This document shows, one piece after another, positions 1 through 12,970 of a stretch of DNA of 64,000 bases. The stretch spans positions 205,277 through 269,276 of the forward strand of contig NZ_JAROCC010000005.1 of assembly GCF_030433715.1 (NCBI RefSeq), read 5' to 3'. The position numbers and the translations under genes were made by a program. Source of the DNA: Sporosarcina highlanderae. GTDB lineage: Bacteria; Bacillota; Bacilli; Bacillales_A; Planococcaceae. The stretch's first letter is position 1, and each line of letters begins with the position of its first letter. The notes beneath the pieces are model-generated. The model ran no database searches. It had not been told where the DNA came from and saw nothing but the letters and a program-made list of their open reading frames with translations.

Positions 1-372
1 AGCCTGGTGAATCGGCGCCCCTCCCCGGTATTTCGGTAAAAGCGATGCGTGGACATTAATGCAACCTAACCGGGGAACATCAAGCAAATCCTTTGGCAGA
101 ATTTGCCCGTATGCAGCAGTTACGATCAGATCAGGGTTTATATTAATAAGTTCAGATAATTCATCAGAGTTTTTCAGTTTTTCGGGTTGCAAAACCGTTA
201 AACCAAGACGGTCAGCTTCCACTTTAACTGGTGGGGGTGTAAGGACCCGCTTTCTACCAACCGGTCGATCGGGTTGTGTAACAACAGCTGCAATTTCAAA
301 TCCTTCTTCATGCAGCATCGTTAATACAGGTACTGAAAAGTCAGGTGTCCCCATGAAAACGATTTTTGTCAT
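1..372 (-). CDS. fmt: Methionyl-tRNA formyltransferase, N-terminal part (cut by window edge)
   Basis: Transfers a formyl group from 10-formyl-THF to initiator Met-tRNA. The reverse complement of the first 372 bases reads as 124 codons beginning [17 protein letters not shown], the classic Fmt N-terminus. Further in are [10 protein letters not shown] and, near the window edge, the formyl-THF site region with [17 protein letters not shown]. The ATG at 370-372 lies two bases after the def stop codon, so the two are co-transcribed; def and fmt act on the two ends of the same formyl cycle. The C-terminal tRNA-binding domain lies outside the window. Confidence 0.95.
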   Translation of the reverse strand, partial: MTKIVFMGTPDFSVPVLTMLHEEGFEIAAVVTQPDRPVGRKRVLTPPPVKVEADRLGLTVLQPEKLKNSDELSELININPDLIVTAAYGQILPKDLLDVPRLGCINVHASLLPKYRGGAPIHQA

Positions 373-374
373 TC

Positions 375-866
375 CTATTCTTCCTCTCCTTCAACCTCTT
401 CAAATTCACTTGGATCTACAATACGTTTAATTTTCGAGTCAAAAAGAATTCCGTCAAGATGATCGATTTCATGAAGAATCGCTCGTGCTTCATAGTCTTC
501 CGCTTCAAGTTCATATAAAGAACCATCACGTTCCTGAGCCTCAACCCGAACGAAGAAAGGACGTTCAACTTCCCCATATAGGCCTGGAAAGCTTAAACAA
601 CCTTCTACATCTATTTCGGAACCACCGATTGCGGTGACAACGGGATTGATCATTTCAATGACTTCGTCCCCTTCACCTAAATCGACGATTGCTACCCGGA
701 CAAGTTCACCTACTTGCGGAGCTGCAATTCCGACTCCGTCAGCAGCCACCATCGTTTCATACATATCATCCAATAGTTTTGCAAGCTTTTCATCAAACTT
801 GTCCACTTCCTTACAGCGCTGTGTAAGCAGTGGTGAAGGATTTTTCACAATTTCAAGTATCGCCAA
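375..866 (-). CDS. def: Peptide deformylase
   Basis: Removes the N-terminal formyl group from nascent proteins. The 163-residue product carries all three type 1 motifs: GVGIAAPQ at residues 44-51, EGCLS at 89-93 with metal ligand Cys90, and HEIDH at 132-136 with the two metal-ligand histidines and the catalytic glutamate. The C-terminus is unusually acidic ([10 protein letters not shown]). It sits between priA and fmt in the usual Bacillales order. Confidence 0.96.
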   Translation of the reverse strand: MAILEIVKNPSPLLTQRCKEVDKFDEKLAKLLDDMYETMVAADGVGIAAPQVGELVRVAIVDLGEGDEVIEMINPVVTAIGGSEIDVEGCLSFPGLYGEVERPFFVRVEAQERDGSLYELEAEDYEARAILHEIDHLDGILFDSKIKRIVDPSEFEEVEGEEE

Positions 867-909
867 GTCAATTCCTCTTTTCTAGGTGTATATACATACC
901 GGATTTTGG

Positions 910-3321
910 TCAAAAAATCGAGGTCGGGTCCACATCGACTGTCATGAGCAACCCTTCCTTCATCCAGTTTGTCCGATACATTTTAATCAATTGCTGTAGT
1001 GTATCAGTGAGCCTTGGCTCTATTTTGTATTTTATCAAACATTGATACCGATATCTATTGTTCACACGACTGATGGCAGCAGCAGCTGGGCCGATAATCA
1101 CAGTTTCCGGTGAGAGTGAAGTTTTCAGATACCTCGTACCTTTATCAGCAAAGTCTGCCACTTTCAATAAGTCCTTATGGGAAAATTGGATAAGTGTTAT
1201 ATAGTAGAACGGAGGATACCCATATTGTTTCCTCGACGCCATCTCCAAATTGTAAAACGTTTCGTAATGCTGCGTCTTTGCAAGCTCTATCGCATAATGC
1301 TCTGGTGAATATGTCTGAATGATTACTTCCCCGGCCAATTCATGGCGGCCCGCCCGTCCACTCACTTGCGTCATCAATTGGAATGTCTTTTCCGCTGCCC
1401 GGAAGTCCGCTAAATGCAAAGTAGTATCAGCCGCAAGCACACCAACCAGTGTAATATTGGGAAAGTCCAATCCTTTTGCAATCATTTGCGTACCTAACAG
1501 TATATCGGCTTTTCCTTCGCTAAATTGACGAAGAAGTCGTTCATGTGAGCCCTTCTGGCGAGTCGTATCCACATCCATCCGGAGCACCCTTGCTTCAGGG
1601 AATAGCTTATAAATTTCTTCTTCGGCCTTCTGTGTACCTGTCCCGAAGAAACGGATATGTTCACTCTCGCATTCTGGACAGACAAGGGGCACCCCTTCCT
1701 CATGAGCACAATAATGACATTTCAACCGCTCATTTGCCCGATGGTATGTTAATGAAATATCGCAATTCGGGCATTGGACTACCGTACCGCAATCTCTGCA
1801 TAATACAAATGAAGAAAAACCCCTTTTATTAAGGAAGAGAACAATTTGTTCTTTCCTTTCGAGCCTCTGATGGATTGCATCCGCCAAGGCTACAGAAAAC
1901 ATCGAGCGATTTCCTTCTTTCAATTCGTCCCGCATATCGACAACTGTTACAGAAGGTAATGATTGGTTCTTCGCTCTTTTCGATAACTCAAGAAGTGTAT
2001 ACACACCTTTTTTCGCTCTCGCAAAAGATTCCAGCGACGGGGTTGCGCTTCCAAGGATAACCGGGCATCCGTAATATTCCGACCGCCAAATCGCAACATC
2101 CCTTGCATGATAACGGGGAGTATCCTCTTGTTTGTATGTAGATTCATGCTCTTCATCAAGAATGATGATCCCTACGTTTTCAAAGGGAGCAAATATAGCT
2201 GACCTCGCACCAACGACGACTTTCACTTCACGACGATGTATTTTACGCCATTCATCGTATTTCTCACCAGCAGATAAGCCACTATGCATGACTGCGACAA
2301 GGCTTCCGAACCTCTCCTGGAAACGGGCCGTCATTTGAGGAGTCAAAGAAATCTCCGGAACGAGGACGATTGCTTCCTTCCCTTTTTCCAATACATGCTT
2401 GATAGCCCGCAGGTATACTTCCGTTTTCCCGCTTCCCGTAACCCCGTGCAGAAGAAAAGTTTCTGCCTCTCCGCCATCCGAGGCCGTATTGACGGCATCA
2501 AGTGCAACTTGTTGTTCGTCCGTCAGCTGAATTGGAATGGGTGTATCCTTTAAGTTCGGGGCATCGGGTTCCCGATAGACTTCCGCCAATCCTTCAGTCC
2601 CCCCGCCTCTTTCAATAATCGCTTTCAAGACAGGGTTCTGTATGCCTGAGTCCTTAAGAAGTTTTGAAGCTTCCATTGTTTCCCCGGCATGATGCAGCAT
2701 CCACTCCAACAATTCCATCTGCTTTTTTGCATTTGGATGTACCGATTGCAGTAACTCTCTTAAGGTGGAAGATTCGGCGATTTTGATTGTCCTTACTTTT
2801 TTTACCTTTGTCTGTTGGCTAACTACAGTATCAACAGAAACAATACCTCTTGCTGCATAGTCTTTTACTACTTTCAATAAATATGAATCATCGAGTTCCT
2901 TTAAAGGGATCCTTGTCCTCCCTTTCAAAAAAGTGAAAAAAGTTGCATCGTCAATCTCACCAGGCTGCTCAATAATTACGAACTTCTCGTATTTCGCACG
3001 CATGGCTGCTGGCAACATGACCTGCAAGGCGTCAATTTCATATGAAAGTGTTTCCCTCGCCATCTTTTTCGAAAGGGATAAAAGCTCCGTAGACACGACA
3101 GGCTCTAAGTCGACTAACTCATCAATCGGTTTTAATTTACCCTCATCAACCTCACTTTCCGATTTCAATCCTGTAACATACCCAAGCACTTTCCTCGGTC
3201 CGAATGGGACTTTGACACGCGATCCGACTTCCATAACCGATTCAAGGTGTTTCGGGACTCTGTAATCGAAAGGCCGGTCAATCGGATAGGCTGAAACATC
3301 TACAATGATTTCAGCGATCAT
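910..3321 (-). CDS. priA: Primosomal protein N' (replication restart helicase)
   Basis: PriA reloads the replisome at stalled forks through 3'-to-5' helicase activity. The 803-residue protein has an N-terminal DNA-binding domain, a Walker A motif (GVTGSGKT, residues 293-300), a DEEH box at 389-392 and a zinc region around 510-555 with paired cysteines (CRDC, CPNC, CHYC, CPEC). Conserved helicase motifs such as QMIAKGLDFPNI follow. The start overlaps the end of coaBC by 11 bases, which indicates translational coupling in the gmk-to-fmt operon. Confidence 0.97.
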   Translation of the reverse strand: MIAEIIVDVSAYPIDRPFDYRVPKHLESVMEVGSRVKVPFGPRKVLGYVTGLKSESEVDEGKLKPIDELVDLEPVVSTELLSLSKKMARETLSYEIDALQVMLPAAMRAKYEKFVIIEQPGEIDDATFFTFLKGRTRIPLKELDDSYLLKVVKDYAARGIVSVDTVVSQQTKVKKVRTIKIAESSTLRELLQSVHPNAKKQMELLEWMLHHAGETMEASKLLKDSGIQNPVLKAIIERGGGTEGLAEVYREPDAPNLKDTPIPIQLTDEQQVALDAVNTASDGGEAETFLLHGVTGSGKTEVYLRAIKHVLEKGKEAIVLVPEISLTPQMTARFQERFGSLVAVMHSGLSAGEKYDEWRKIHRREVKVVVGARSAIFAPFENVGIIILDEEHESTYKQEDTPRYHARDVAIWRSEYYGCPVILGSATPSLESFARAKKGVYTLLELSKRAKNQSLPSVTVVDMRDELKEGNRSMFSVALADAIHQRLERKEQIVLFLNKRGFSSFVLCRDCGTVVQCPNCDISLTYHRANERLKCHYCAHEEGVPLVCPECESEHIRFFGTGTQKAEEEIYKLFPEARVLRMDVDTTRQKGSHERLLRQFSEGKADILLGTQMIAKGLDFPNITLVGVLAADTTLHLADFRAAEKTFQLMTQVSGRAGRHELAGEVIIQTYSPEHYAIELAKTQHYETFYNLEMASRKQYGYPPFYYITLIQFSHKDLLKVADFADKGTRYLKTSLSPETVIIGPAAAAISRVNNRYRYQCLIKYKIEPRLTDTLQQLIKMYRTNWMKEGLLMTVDVDPTSIF

Positions 3322-4528
3322 CTGTAATTGACCTTTCTTCTGCCATTATCGTTTCAAGCAAAACTTTCGCAAGTTGCTTCTTATTCATCGCATCAAAAGG
3401 AAACTGCTTTCCCTTACCAGTCAACAGCGTGACAACATTTGTGTCATTTCCGAAACCGCCACCGGGATCTGTTACATCGTTGACGATGATGTAATCCAAG
3501 TTCTTATTCATCAGTTTAGACATGCCATACGAAATCGCATCATTTGTTTCCGCCGCGAAACCAACAAGGATTTGGTCTTCCTTGTTGTCGCCAATTGTTT
3601 TGAGAATATCTGTCGTTCGTTCAAGTTCGATGGACGAATCACCATCTTTTTTCTTCATTTTTTGCGAATGTTGCTCTTTCGGACGATAATCAGCAACCGC
3701 CGCAGATTTAACTACCATTGATGCATCACCGAAATTCGCAAGGACTGCCTCAAGCATATCAGCCGCGCTTTCCACTTGAATAAGTTGGACACCCACTGGT
3801 CTAGGCAAATCAACTGGCCCTGAAATTAACACCGTATCAGCACCAAGGGAAACAGCAGCTTCGGCCATCGCATACCCCATTTTTCCACTTGAGAAGTTCG
3901 AGATGTATCGTACAGGGTCGATCCGTTCTCTTGTAGGACCTGCTGTAACAACAACCTTTTTACCTAAAAGCGGTAATTTCTCAGTTGATTTCATAAATCT
4001 TTGTTTCACGAGTTCAACAATTCGTTCCGGTTCTTCCAGTCTACCTTTCCCGACATAACCACATGCGAGAAAACCTTCAGAAGGTTCAATAAAGCGGAAA
4101 CCGTCTTCATGAAGTCTTTGGATGTTACGGATGACCGCTTTGTTTCCATACATATGAACGTTCATCGCTGGGGCGATCCAGACTTCAGATGTCGTTGCAA
4201 GTAATGTCGAGGTGACCATATCATCCGCAATACCGTTCGCAATCTTCCCGATAGTATTAGCCGTGGCAGGTGCAACGATAATAAGATCCGCCCAATCCGC
4301 AAGGTCAATATGAGCAATGACCCGGGAATCTTTTTCGTCAAACGTATCATAATAGACATCATTCCGTGACATTACTTGGAATGTAAGCGGTTGAACGAAT
4401 TCCATAGCTGAAGCCGTCATAATCACTTTTACTTCTGCTCCTGCCTGGGATAGCTTACTTACTAACGCTACGGCTTTGTATACAGCAATTCCACCAGTGA
4501 CACATACAAGAATTTTTTTATTCAACAA
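3311..4528 (-). CDS. coaBC: Bifunctional phosphopantothenoylcysteine decarboxylase / phosphopantothenate-cysteine ligase
   Basis: Carries out two consecutive steps of coenzyme A synthesis. The N-terminal flavoprotein domain (about residues 1-180) has the VAPATANT motif and PAMNVHMY. The C-terminal ligase domain begins near VVVTAGPTRERIDPVRY and contains SSGKMGYA and KSAAVADYRP. A TTG at 4528-4526 is taken as start because it gives MLNKKILVC, matching the family N-terminus, just downstream of AAGGGTGAG. A GTG three codons earlier lies inside that Shine-Dalgarno sequence. Encoded between rpoZ and priA. Confidence 0.95.
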   Translation of the reverse strand: MLNKKILVCVTGGIAVYKAVALVSKLSQAGAEVKVIMTASAMEFVQPLTFQVMSRNDVYYDTFDEKDSRVIAHIDLADWADLIIVAPATANTIGKIANGIADDMVTSTLLATTSEVWIAPAMNVHMYGNKAVIRNIQRLHEDGFRFIEPSEGFLACGYVGKGRLEEPERIVELVKQRFMKSTEKLPLLGKKVVVTAGPTRERIDPVRYISNFSSGKMGYAMAEAAVSLGADTVLISGPVDLPRPVGVQLIQVESAADMLEAVLANFGDASMVVKSAAVADYRPKEQHSQKMKKKDGDSSIELERTTDILKTIGDNKEDQILVGFAAETNDAISYGMSKLMNKNLDYIIVNDVTDPGGGFGNDTNVVTLLTGKGKQFPFDAMNKKQLAKVLLETIMAEERSITDDR

Positions 4529-4558
4529 ACGTCTCACCCTTTTTCAGTTAAAATGACA

Positions 4559-4591
4559 AACTCCCTAAGAAATTTTGTTTCCAAGGGAGTT
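4559..4591 (-). terminator. Hairpin between rpoZ and coaBC
   Basis: On the minus strand AACTCCCT pairs with AGGGAGTT around a 17-base loop, followed by TGTCATTTT. The loop is long and the T-tract poor, so this may be a weak attenuator or an RNA-processing or stability element rather than a true terminator. Confidence 0.35.
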
Positions 4592-4629
4592 ATAAGAGCT
4601 TATTAAATTCTTACAGCAAGCAATGACAA

Positions 4630-4854
4630 TCAGATTTCGTCTTCATAGACAATGGAAGCATCTTGCACTTGTTTTGAAAGTGCACCAGCCGCCACTTCTT
4701 CCAAAGCTTTCCCTACATTTTTATGGGATGTGTATTTGTGAAGCAACTCATTTTTACTTTCTTGCATTTCACGCGCCCGTTTTGCAGCAAGCGTAACTAA
4801 AGTGTATTTCGAATCAATTTTACCTTTTAATGAATCCACTGATGGATATAACAT
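4630..4854 (-). CDS. rpoZ: RNA polymerase omega subunit
   Basis: Small RNA polymerase subunit that helps assembly of beta-prime. The 74-residue product has the family core [14 protein letters not shown] and, further on, [11 protein letters not shown]. It follows gmk by 3 bases, the standard Bacillales pairing of guanylate kinase and omega. Confidence 0.94.
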   Translation of the reverse strand: MLYPSVDSLKGKIDSKYTLVTLAAKRAREMQESKNELLHKYTSHKNVGKALEEVAAGALSKQVQDASIVYEDEI

Positions 4855-4857
4855 ATT

Positions 4858-5523
<666 letters not shown>

Positions 5524-5535
5524 TTATAATAGACC

Positions 5536-5663
5536 GTTGCTTTGCGCTCCGGGCGGACGCTTTCCGGGGGGCACGGCTTCAGCCGCTTCCCTCGCTTCGC
5601 TCAGTCCAGGGTCTTCAGCTCGTGCTGATCCCCTCGGAGTCGCCGCCTTTCACTTCAAGCAAC
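5536..5663. repeat. Long imperfect inverted-repeat element, copy A
   Basis: A 128-bp GC-rich block in AT-rich intergenic DNA. It begins GTTGCTT and ends with the exact complement AAGCAAC. Inner arms also pair imperfectly: GGGCGGACGCTTTCCGGGGGG on the left, written here in two parts as GGGCGGACGC and TTTCCGGGGGG, against CCCCTCGGAGTCGCCGCC on the right. The same element recurs at 25607-25736 and, truncated, at 63968-64000. It fills most of the gmk-rqcH gap (5476-5812). No coding function is seen; the short open frames through it look fortuitous. Confidence 0.9.
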
Positions 5664-5812
5664 TACTCCTTCTCAACTTAGAGCGTGTTAATTCCTTAAT
5701 ACTTACTATATATAGAATTTTGTTCAAAACGGTAAAAGAATCTCATCATATTATAACATAAGTTACCCGTGGAGTGCTAAAATGGAACAAAACGTTTGAA
5801 AGAGGAATTATC

Positions 5813-7504
5813 ATGGCATTTGACGGTTTATTCACCGCAGCGATAGTTACGGAGCTGCAACAAATTAAAGATGGACGTATATCGAAAATACATCAGCCAA
5901 ATGCTCAAGAAGTTGTTTTGATGGTGCGGGCTGGAAGAAATAATTACAAGCTGCTCATTTCAGCCCATCCATCGTACTCACGGGTTCAATTGACTGATGA
6001 AACGATTGCGAATCCCGCGGAACCACCTATGTTTTGCATGGTGCTGAGGAAGCATCTTGAAGGCGGTGTGATTCAATCGATCAAGCAGTCAGGCAATGAT
6101 CGTATCATATCTTTTGATATAAAGGCAAAAAATGAAATCGGGGATGATATCCACCGCGAGTTGATCGTAGAAGTTATGGGGCGGCATAGTAATTTACTAT
6201 TGATTGACCCCGAGCGAAATATGATCATCGACAGTTTGAAGCATCTTCCGCCTTCTGTAAATAGTTATAGAACGGTATTGCCTGGACAGCCCTATGTTCC
6301 GGCACCGCCACAAGAGAAGCTGGATCCTTTTGAGTTGGACAAGAAAGAGTTTCTTTCATTATTACCAGAATGGGAGAATGCCAAACAGATTGTTGGTAAA
6401 CTTTCAGGTTTCTCCCCGATACATGGTGAAGAGCTATTGCACCGTTTGAAAGGGATTCGCGAGGAAGAAGCTTATCAAATCTATAAGACTTTCCTTTCTT
6501 CATTCAAAGGGGCTTCTCAATCACCAACTATTGCAGAGGTTGGGAATAAGACGATTTTTTCGGCAACAACATTGACGTATGCTGATAAAATCGTTGCGAC
6601 GTTTGGGACACTTGGCGAATTACTTGATAAGGTTTATTTTGCACGGGCTGAACGAGAACGTGTGAAATCGCAAGCGGCTGATTTGGAACGTTGGCTTGAT
6701 AACGAAATAGCAAAGTTGAAATTAAAGATGGACAAATTGGGCAAGGAGCAGAAAGCTGCCGAAAAGTTGGATACCTTCCAATTATATGGTGAATTGTTGA
6801 CGGCGAATAGCTATGCCATTCAAAAAGGTGATACTGAGGCTGTTGTCGACAACTATTATGAGGAAGGAACGACAGTCACCATTCCACTTGATGCAAGAAA
6901 GACACCTATCGAGAACGCACAGCGTTATTACTCCCGTTATACGAAGGCAAAAAATGCTTTGATCATGATTGCGGATCAATTGACGAAGGCGCAAGAAGAC
7001 ATCGAGTATTTTGAAATGATCAAGCAGCAGGTCATGCAAGCTTCTCCGGAAGATATCGATGAGATTCGAGAGGAATTGGCGGAAGCGGGATTGATGAAGG
7101 CAAGGAAAGGCAAGAAAAAACAAAAGCCGAAAAAACCTTCTCCTGAAGCCTATGTTTCCTCATCAGGGATTCCGATTTCAGTTGGTAAGAACAATAAACA
7201 GAATGATTATTTGACGTTCAAGATTGCTGCAAGGGATCATGTTTGGCTGCATACAAAAGACATTCCCGGATCACATGTTGTCATCCACTCGACAGACCCG
7301 GATGAGGAAACGATTCAAGAAGCAGCGATTCTTTCAGCTTACTTTAGTAAAGCAAGAGGCTCATCCTCCGTTCCTGTTGACTTCACTGAAATTAGGCATG
7401 TTAAGAAGCCAAATGGCGCAAAACCCGGGTTTGTTATTTATTTTGAACAGAAGACGTTGTACGTTACTCCAGATGAGGATGTTGTGCGTAGATTGAAGAA
7501 ATGA
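5813..7504 (+). CDS. rqcH: Ribosome-associated quality control protein RqcH (NFACT family)
   Basis: RqcH binds stalled 50S subunits and directs addition of alanine tails that mark stalled peptides for degradation. The 563-residue protein has the NFACT-N domain, the conserved Asp-Arg pair (D96-R97 in SGNDRII) needed for tail synthesis, a central coiled coil (about 280-430) and the C-terminal NFACT-R domain with VGKNNKQNDYLTFKIAARDHVWLH and DIPGSHVVI. The ATG at 5813 is preferred over an upstream GTG because it follows GAAAGAGGA. It was earlier annotated as fibronectin-binding protein. Confidence 0.95.
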   Translation: MAFDGLFTAAIVTELQQIKDGRISKIHQPNAQEVVLMVRAGRNNYKLLISAHPSYSRVQLTDETIANPAEPPMFCMVLRKHLEGGVIQSIKQSGNDRIISFDIKAKNEIGDDIHRELIVEVMGRHSNLLLIDPERNMIIDSLKHLPPSVNSYRTVLPGQPYVPAPPQEKLDPFELDKKEFLSLLPEWENAKQIVGKLSGFSPIHGEELLHRLKGIREEEAYQIYKTFLSSFKGASQSPTIAEVGNKTIFSATTLTYADKIVATFGTLGELLDKVYFARAERERVKSQAADLERWLDNEIAKLKLKMDKLGKEQKAAEKLDTFQLYGELLTANSYAIQKGDTEAVVDNYYEEGTTVTIPLDARKTPIENAQRYYSRYTKAKNALIMIADQLTKAQEDIEYFEMIKQQVMQASPEDIDEIREELAEAGLMKARKGKKKQKPKKPSPEAYVSSSGIPISVGKNNKQNDYLTFKIAARDHVWLHTKDIPGSHVVIHSTDPDEETIQEAAILSAYFSKARGSSSVPVDFTEIRHVKKPNGAKPGFVIYFEQKTLYVTPDEDVVRRLKK

Positions 7505-7550
7505 AAAAAAGGATCGCCGTCATGTGTAAAAATGATGGCAATCCTTTTTT
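7505..7550. terminator. Bidirectional terminator after rqcH
   Basis: AAAAAAAGGAT and ATCCTTTTTT flank an interrupted stem (GCC, TCAT paired with ATGA, GGC) with a small loop. A-runs and T-runs on both sides allow termination from rqcH and from the opposing pyr operon. Confidence 0.85.
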
Positions 7551-7565
7551 CGATACCTTTTTTTC

Positions 7566-7713
7566 GGTACCTGTGCACGAAACATTCAAGATGATTCAAA
7601 CAATTTGAATAAACATGCACGACTTCAGCTCAAAACACCAATACACCAAGCAATCTTATTGTATATTTATACAATTGCAGTGTATTGACTGAATAGTTCG
7701 CTGCACAGGTACC
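7566..7713. repeat. 148-bp segment bounded by a 12-bp perfect inverted repeat
   Basis: GGTACCTGTGCA at 7566-7577 is repeated in reverse complement at 7702-7713, and the match extends through CGAAC with a one-base gap. Inside are a second pair of arms (CAATACAC and GTGTATTG) and AT-rich sequence without a gene. It could be a small non-autonomous mobile element or a large stem-loop. It occupies most of the space between rqcH and pyrE. Confidence 0.7.
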
Positions 7714-7724
7714 TTTACAATCCC

Positions 7725-8351
7725 TTACAGTGCCCCGGTCTTTAATTTCCCATGCCATTCAAGCAAATCACTAATGGATTCTTCGTTAATAGATCCGGCG
7801 TCTTTTGCGGCTTCTGTCAAGGCACCGAAATTCGTTAGGCTGTGGTATGTTAACGCTGCTTCTTCAAATGCCTTATCGGCACTTTCGAGTTCGTATGTAA
7901 AGATTGAAACAACGCCCGTAACCTCAACATCTTCTGAGCGAAGGGCTTCTACTGCATTCAGGCTGCTTCCGCCTGTGGAAATCAAGTCTTCGATGATGAT
8001 CGCTTTATCTTCAGGCTTCAGTTTACCTTCAATTTGACGGCTTCGACCGTGACCTTTTGCTTTTGAACGGATATAGACCATAGGTAATCCTAAAATGTCA
8101 GCCACCCAAGCAGCATGTGGAATTCCTGCGGTTGCAGTTCCAGCGATGAGTGTAGTTTCTGGGTAATGTTCTTTGATCAACCCGGCAAGACCTTCAGCGA
8201 TTTGCTTACGGCCCACTGGGTCAGACATCGTCAAACGGTTATCACAATAGATTGGGGACTGTATGCCTGATGCCCAAGTGAATGGATCTTCTGGACTTAG
8301 TTCCACAGCTCCGACATTCAATAGTATTTCTGCGATTTCTTTTTTACCCAA
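7725..8351 (-). CDS. pyrE: Orotate phosphoribosyltransferase
   Basis: Joins orotate and PRPP to give OMP. A TTG at 8351-8349 is the likely start: it follows the pyrF stop codon by one base, is preceded by GGAG, and gives MGKKEIAEILLNVGAVELSP at 208 residues, close to the family size. The PRPP-binding loop AIIIEDLISTGGSS is present, as is VYIRSKAKGHGRS. Last gene of the pyr operon. Confidence 0.95.
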   Translation of the reverse strand: MGKKEIAEILLNVGAVELSPEDPFTWASGIQSPIYCDNRLTMSDPVGRKQIAEGLAGLIKEHYPETTLIAGTATAGIPHAAWVADILGLPMVYIRSKAKGHGRSRQIEGKLKPEDKAIIIEDLISTGGSSLNAVEALRSEDVEVTGVVSIFTYELESADKAFEEAALTYHSLTNFGALTEAAKDAGSINEESISDLLEWHGKLKTGAL

Positions 8352-8352
8352 T

Positions 8353-10743
<2,391 letters not shown>

Positions 10744-10747
<4 letters not shown>

Positions 10748-12063
10748 ACTATCACCTGCTGATTTGACATATTCTCTGGAGTGCTTCCTTCACTATCCTG
10801 CCAAACGATGTTCCCCCCATAGATTGTTGTTACAGGCCATCCGGCACAGTTCCAGCCGTCGAAAGGCGTATTCTTCCCTTGGGATAAAAACGTATTACGG
10901 TCGATTACTTGTTCTTTATTCAAGTCCAGAAGCACAAGATCCGCTTGCGCACCGACTTCAATTTTTCCGTATGGAAGACCGAATACAGTAGCGGGCTTGA
11001 TTGTCATCCAATCAACCAATTGCTTCAATGTCCATTTTTCTTCTTTCACAAAGTGCGTGTAAAGAAGTGGGAATGCCGTTTCAAATCCTGTAATCCCGAA
11101 AGGCGCTTTGGCGAAACCAGCATTTTTTTCCTCTGCTGTATGCGGTGCGTGATCAGTTGCGATGAAGTCGAGTGTGCCATCCATCAACCCTTCTTGCAAT
11201 GCAAGCAGATCCTCTACTCCGCGAAGTGGTGGATTCATCTTCCAATCAGCGTCGTCACCAGGTATATCATCTTCCGATAAAATCAGATGGTGCGGGCTCA
11301 CTTCAGCAGTTACATGAACTCCCGCTTTTTTCGCATCACGGATTACCCGTACAGATTCTTTCGTGCTGACGTGACAAACATGGTAATGGGCACCGGCAGC
11401 TTCTGCAAGTAGAATATCGCGGGCGATATGAACCGATTCCGCAACTGAAGGGATTCCCGGAAGTCCAAGTTCTTTATTCCGTTTCCCTTCATGCATTGCT
11501 CCGCCGTATATTAATGTATTGTCTTCACAATGTGCAACGATTGCCATTCCGATTTCCGCCGCGTCCTGCATCGCTTCAAACATCATTCCCGCTTGCTGGA
11601 TGCCGACGCCGTCATCTGTGAATGCGAATGCACCGTTCTCCTTCAATTCTTTCATATTCGTCCGTTCTTTTCCGGCTTCCCGAATCGTAATGGAAGCGTA
11701 AGGGAGAACACGTATATGTGCTTTTTCGTCGATTAATTTATTGACCAAGGATAAGTTTTCTTTTGTATCTGGAACCGGTCGTGTATTCGGCATCGCACAG
11801 ATTGTCGTATAGCCGCCTTTAGCTGCCGCAAGAGTTCCTGTTTCAATTGTCTCTTTATGTTCGCCGCCAGGTTCGCGTAAGTGGACATGGACATCGATGA
11901 AACCCGGTGCAAGCAACAGTCCTTTGCCGTCAATCACTTCAGAATCACCAGTATCCAAATCGGTGCCAATTTCAGTTATCCGGTCCCTATCAATTCTGAC
12001 ATCGACTAAAACCTTTTCACCTTCGTCGTTCAAAACATATGCACTCTTGATGATCTTTCCCAT
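10744..12063 (-). CDS. pyrC: Dihydroorotase
   Basis: Cyclises carbamoyl-aspartate to dihydroorotate. The 439-residue amidohydrolase has the metal-binding [10 protein letters not shown] (His59, His61), [14 protein letters not shown] and ATDHAPHT motifs. The ATG is preceded by AAAGGAGG. The first 34 bases overlap the 3' end of pyrB, and the end overlaps pyrK by 4 bases. Confidence 0.96.
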
Positions 12064-12944
12064 GCCAATTCCTCCTTTTGTAAAATCGTTTCTAAGATAG
12101 CCGCACGTATATAAACACCATTTTCAACTTGCTTGTAAATCATTGATCGGCTGCATTCCACAAGGCTTCCTGCTATTTCTACGTCCCGGTTAACCGGTGC
12201 AGGATGCATGATGATCGATCCAGGCTTCATTTCCCTTTCCCGTTCAACTGTTAGACCGTATTTCTCGTGGTATTCTTCCTTTGTAAATCTCATTTTGCCA
12301 TCATGTCTTTCATGCTGGACTCTTAGAAGCATGACGACATCGCTTGTGTAGATCACTTCTTCCCAGTCACTCACGTACGGAAAATCTCCTGCCCACTCGG
12401 GAGGGCATAGAAATTTCACATTCGCCCCTAACTTTGTAAGAGCATCCGCATTTGACTTGGCTACTCGGCTATGGGAAATGTCACCAGCGATAAGCACATT
12501 GAGCCCTTTGAAACCGCCGAGCGTTTCTTTTATCGTGTACAAGTCAAGCAAGGATTGTGTTGGATGTTGTCCTGAGCCATCACCGCCGTTGATGATCGCC
12601 ATTTTCATTTTTCCGACGAGGTCCTCATAATAACGCTCTTCCGGGTGTCTGATGACGACTGCATCCAACCCGATTTCTTCAAGAGTGCGAAGCGTGTCGT
12701 ACAACGTCTCCCCTTTTACCGCACTTGAAGAACCAGCTTCAAAAGGAATCGTTTCAAGACCCAATTTCTTTTCCGCCACTTCAAAACTCATTTTTGTTCG
12801 TGTGCTTGGCTCAAAGAAGAGATTGCTAACCATATATTTTTGAGGTAATGCGCGGATTCCATATCTTTTTAACATTGCGGCACGATCCAAAATAGCTGAA
12901 ATTTCGTCGATTGTTAGATCTTTCATTGATAATAGGTTTTTCAT
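12030..12944 (-). CDS. pyrB: Aspartate carbamoyltransferase
   Basis: Condenses carbamoyl phosphate with aspartate. The start is set at 12944 ([16 protein letters not shown], 304 residues) because the longer frame runs back through an attenuator hairpin. The carbamoyl-phosphate loop [12 protein letters not shown] (S47, T48, R49, T50), [11 protein letters not shown] and [11 protein letters not shown] are diagnostic. Expression is probably set by the PyrR attenuator directly upstream. Confidence 0.95.
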   Translation of the reverse strand: MKNLLSMKDLTIDEISAILDRAAMLKRYGIRALPQKYMVSNLFFEPSTRTKMSFEVAEKKLGLETIPFEAGSSSAVKGETLYDTLRTLEEIGLDAVVIRHPEERYYEDLVGKMKMAIINGGDGSGQHPTQSLLDLYTIKETLGGFKGLNVLIAGDISHSRVAKSNADALTKLGANVKFLCPPEWAGDFPYVSDWEEVIYTSDVVMLLRVQHERHDGKMRFTKEEYHEKYGLTVEREREMKPGSIIMHPAPVNRDVEIAGSLVECSRSMIYKQVENGVYIRAAILETILQKEELAWERSSRVHMF

Positions 12945-12970
12945 GTTGAAAATCCCCTTCCGTTTTGGAT

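Noticed and set aside
59..430. Open frame on the plus strand opposite fmt and def
   Set aside because: The minus strand reads as Fmt and Def with clear motifs; the plus-strand product is low complexity and has no homology I recognise.
10750..10990. Search for hidden or broken carA/carB between pyrK and pyrC
   Set aside because: The two genes overlap by 4 bases, so there is no room for a remnant.
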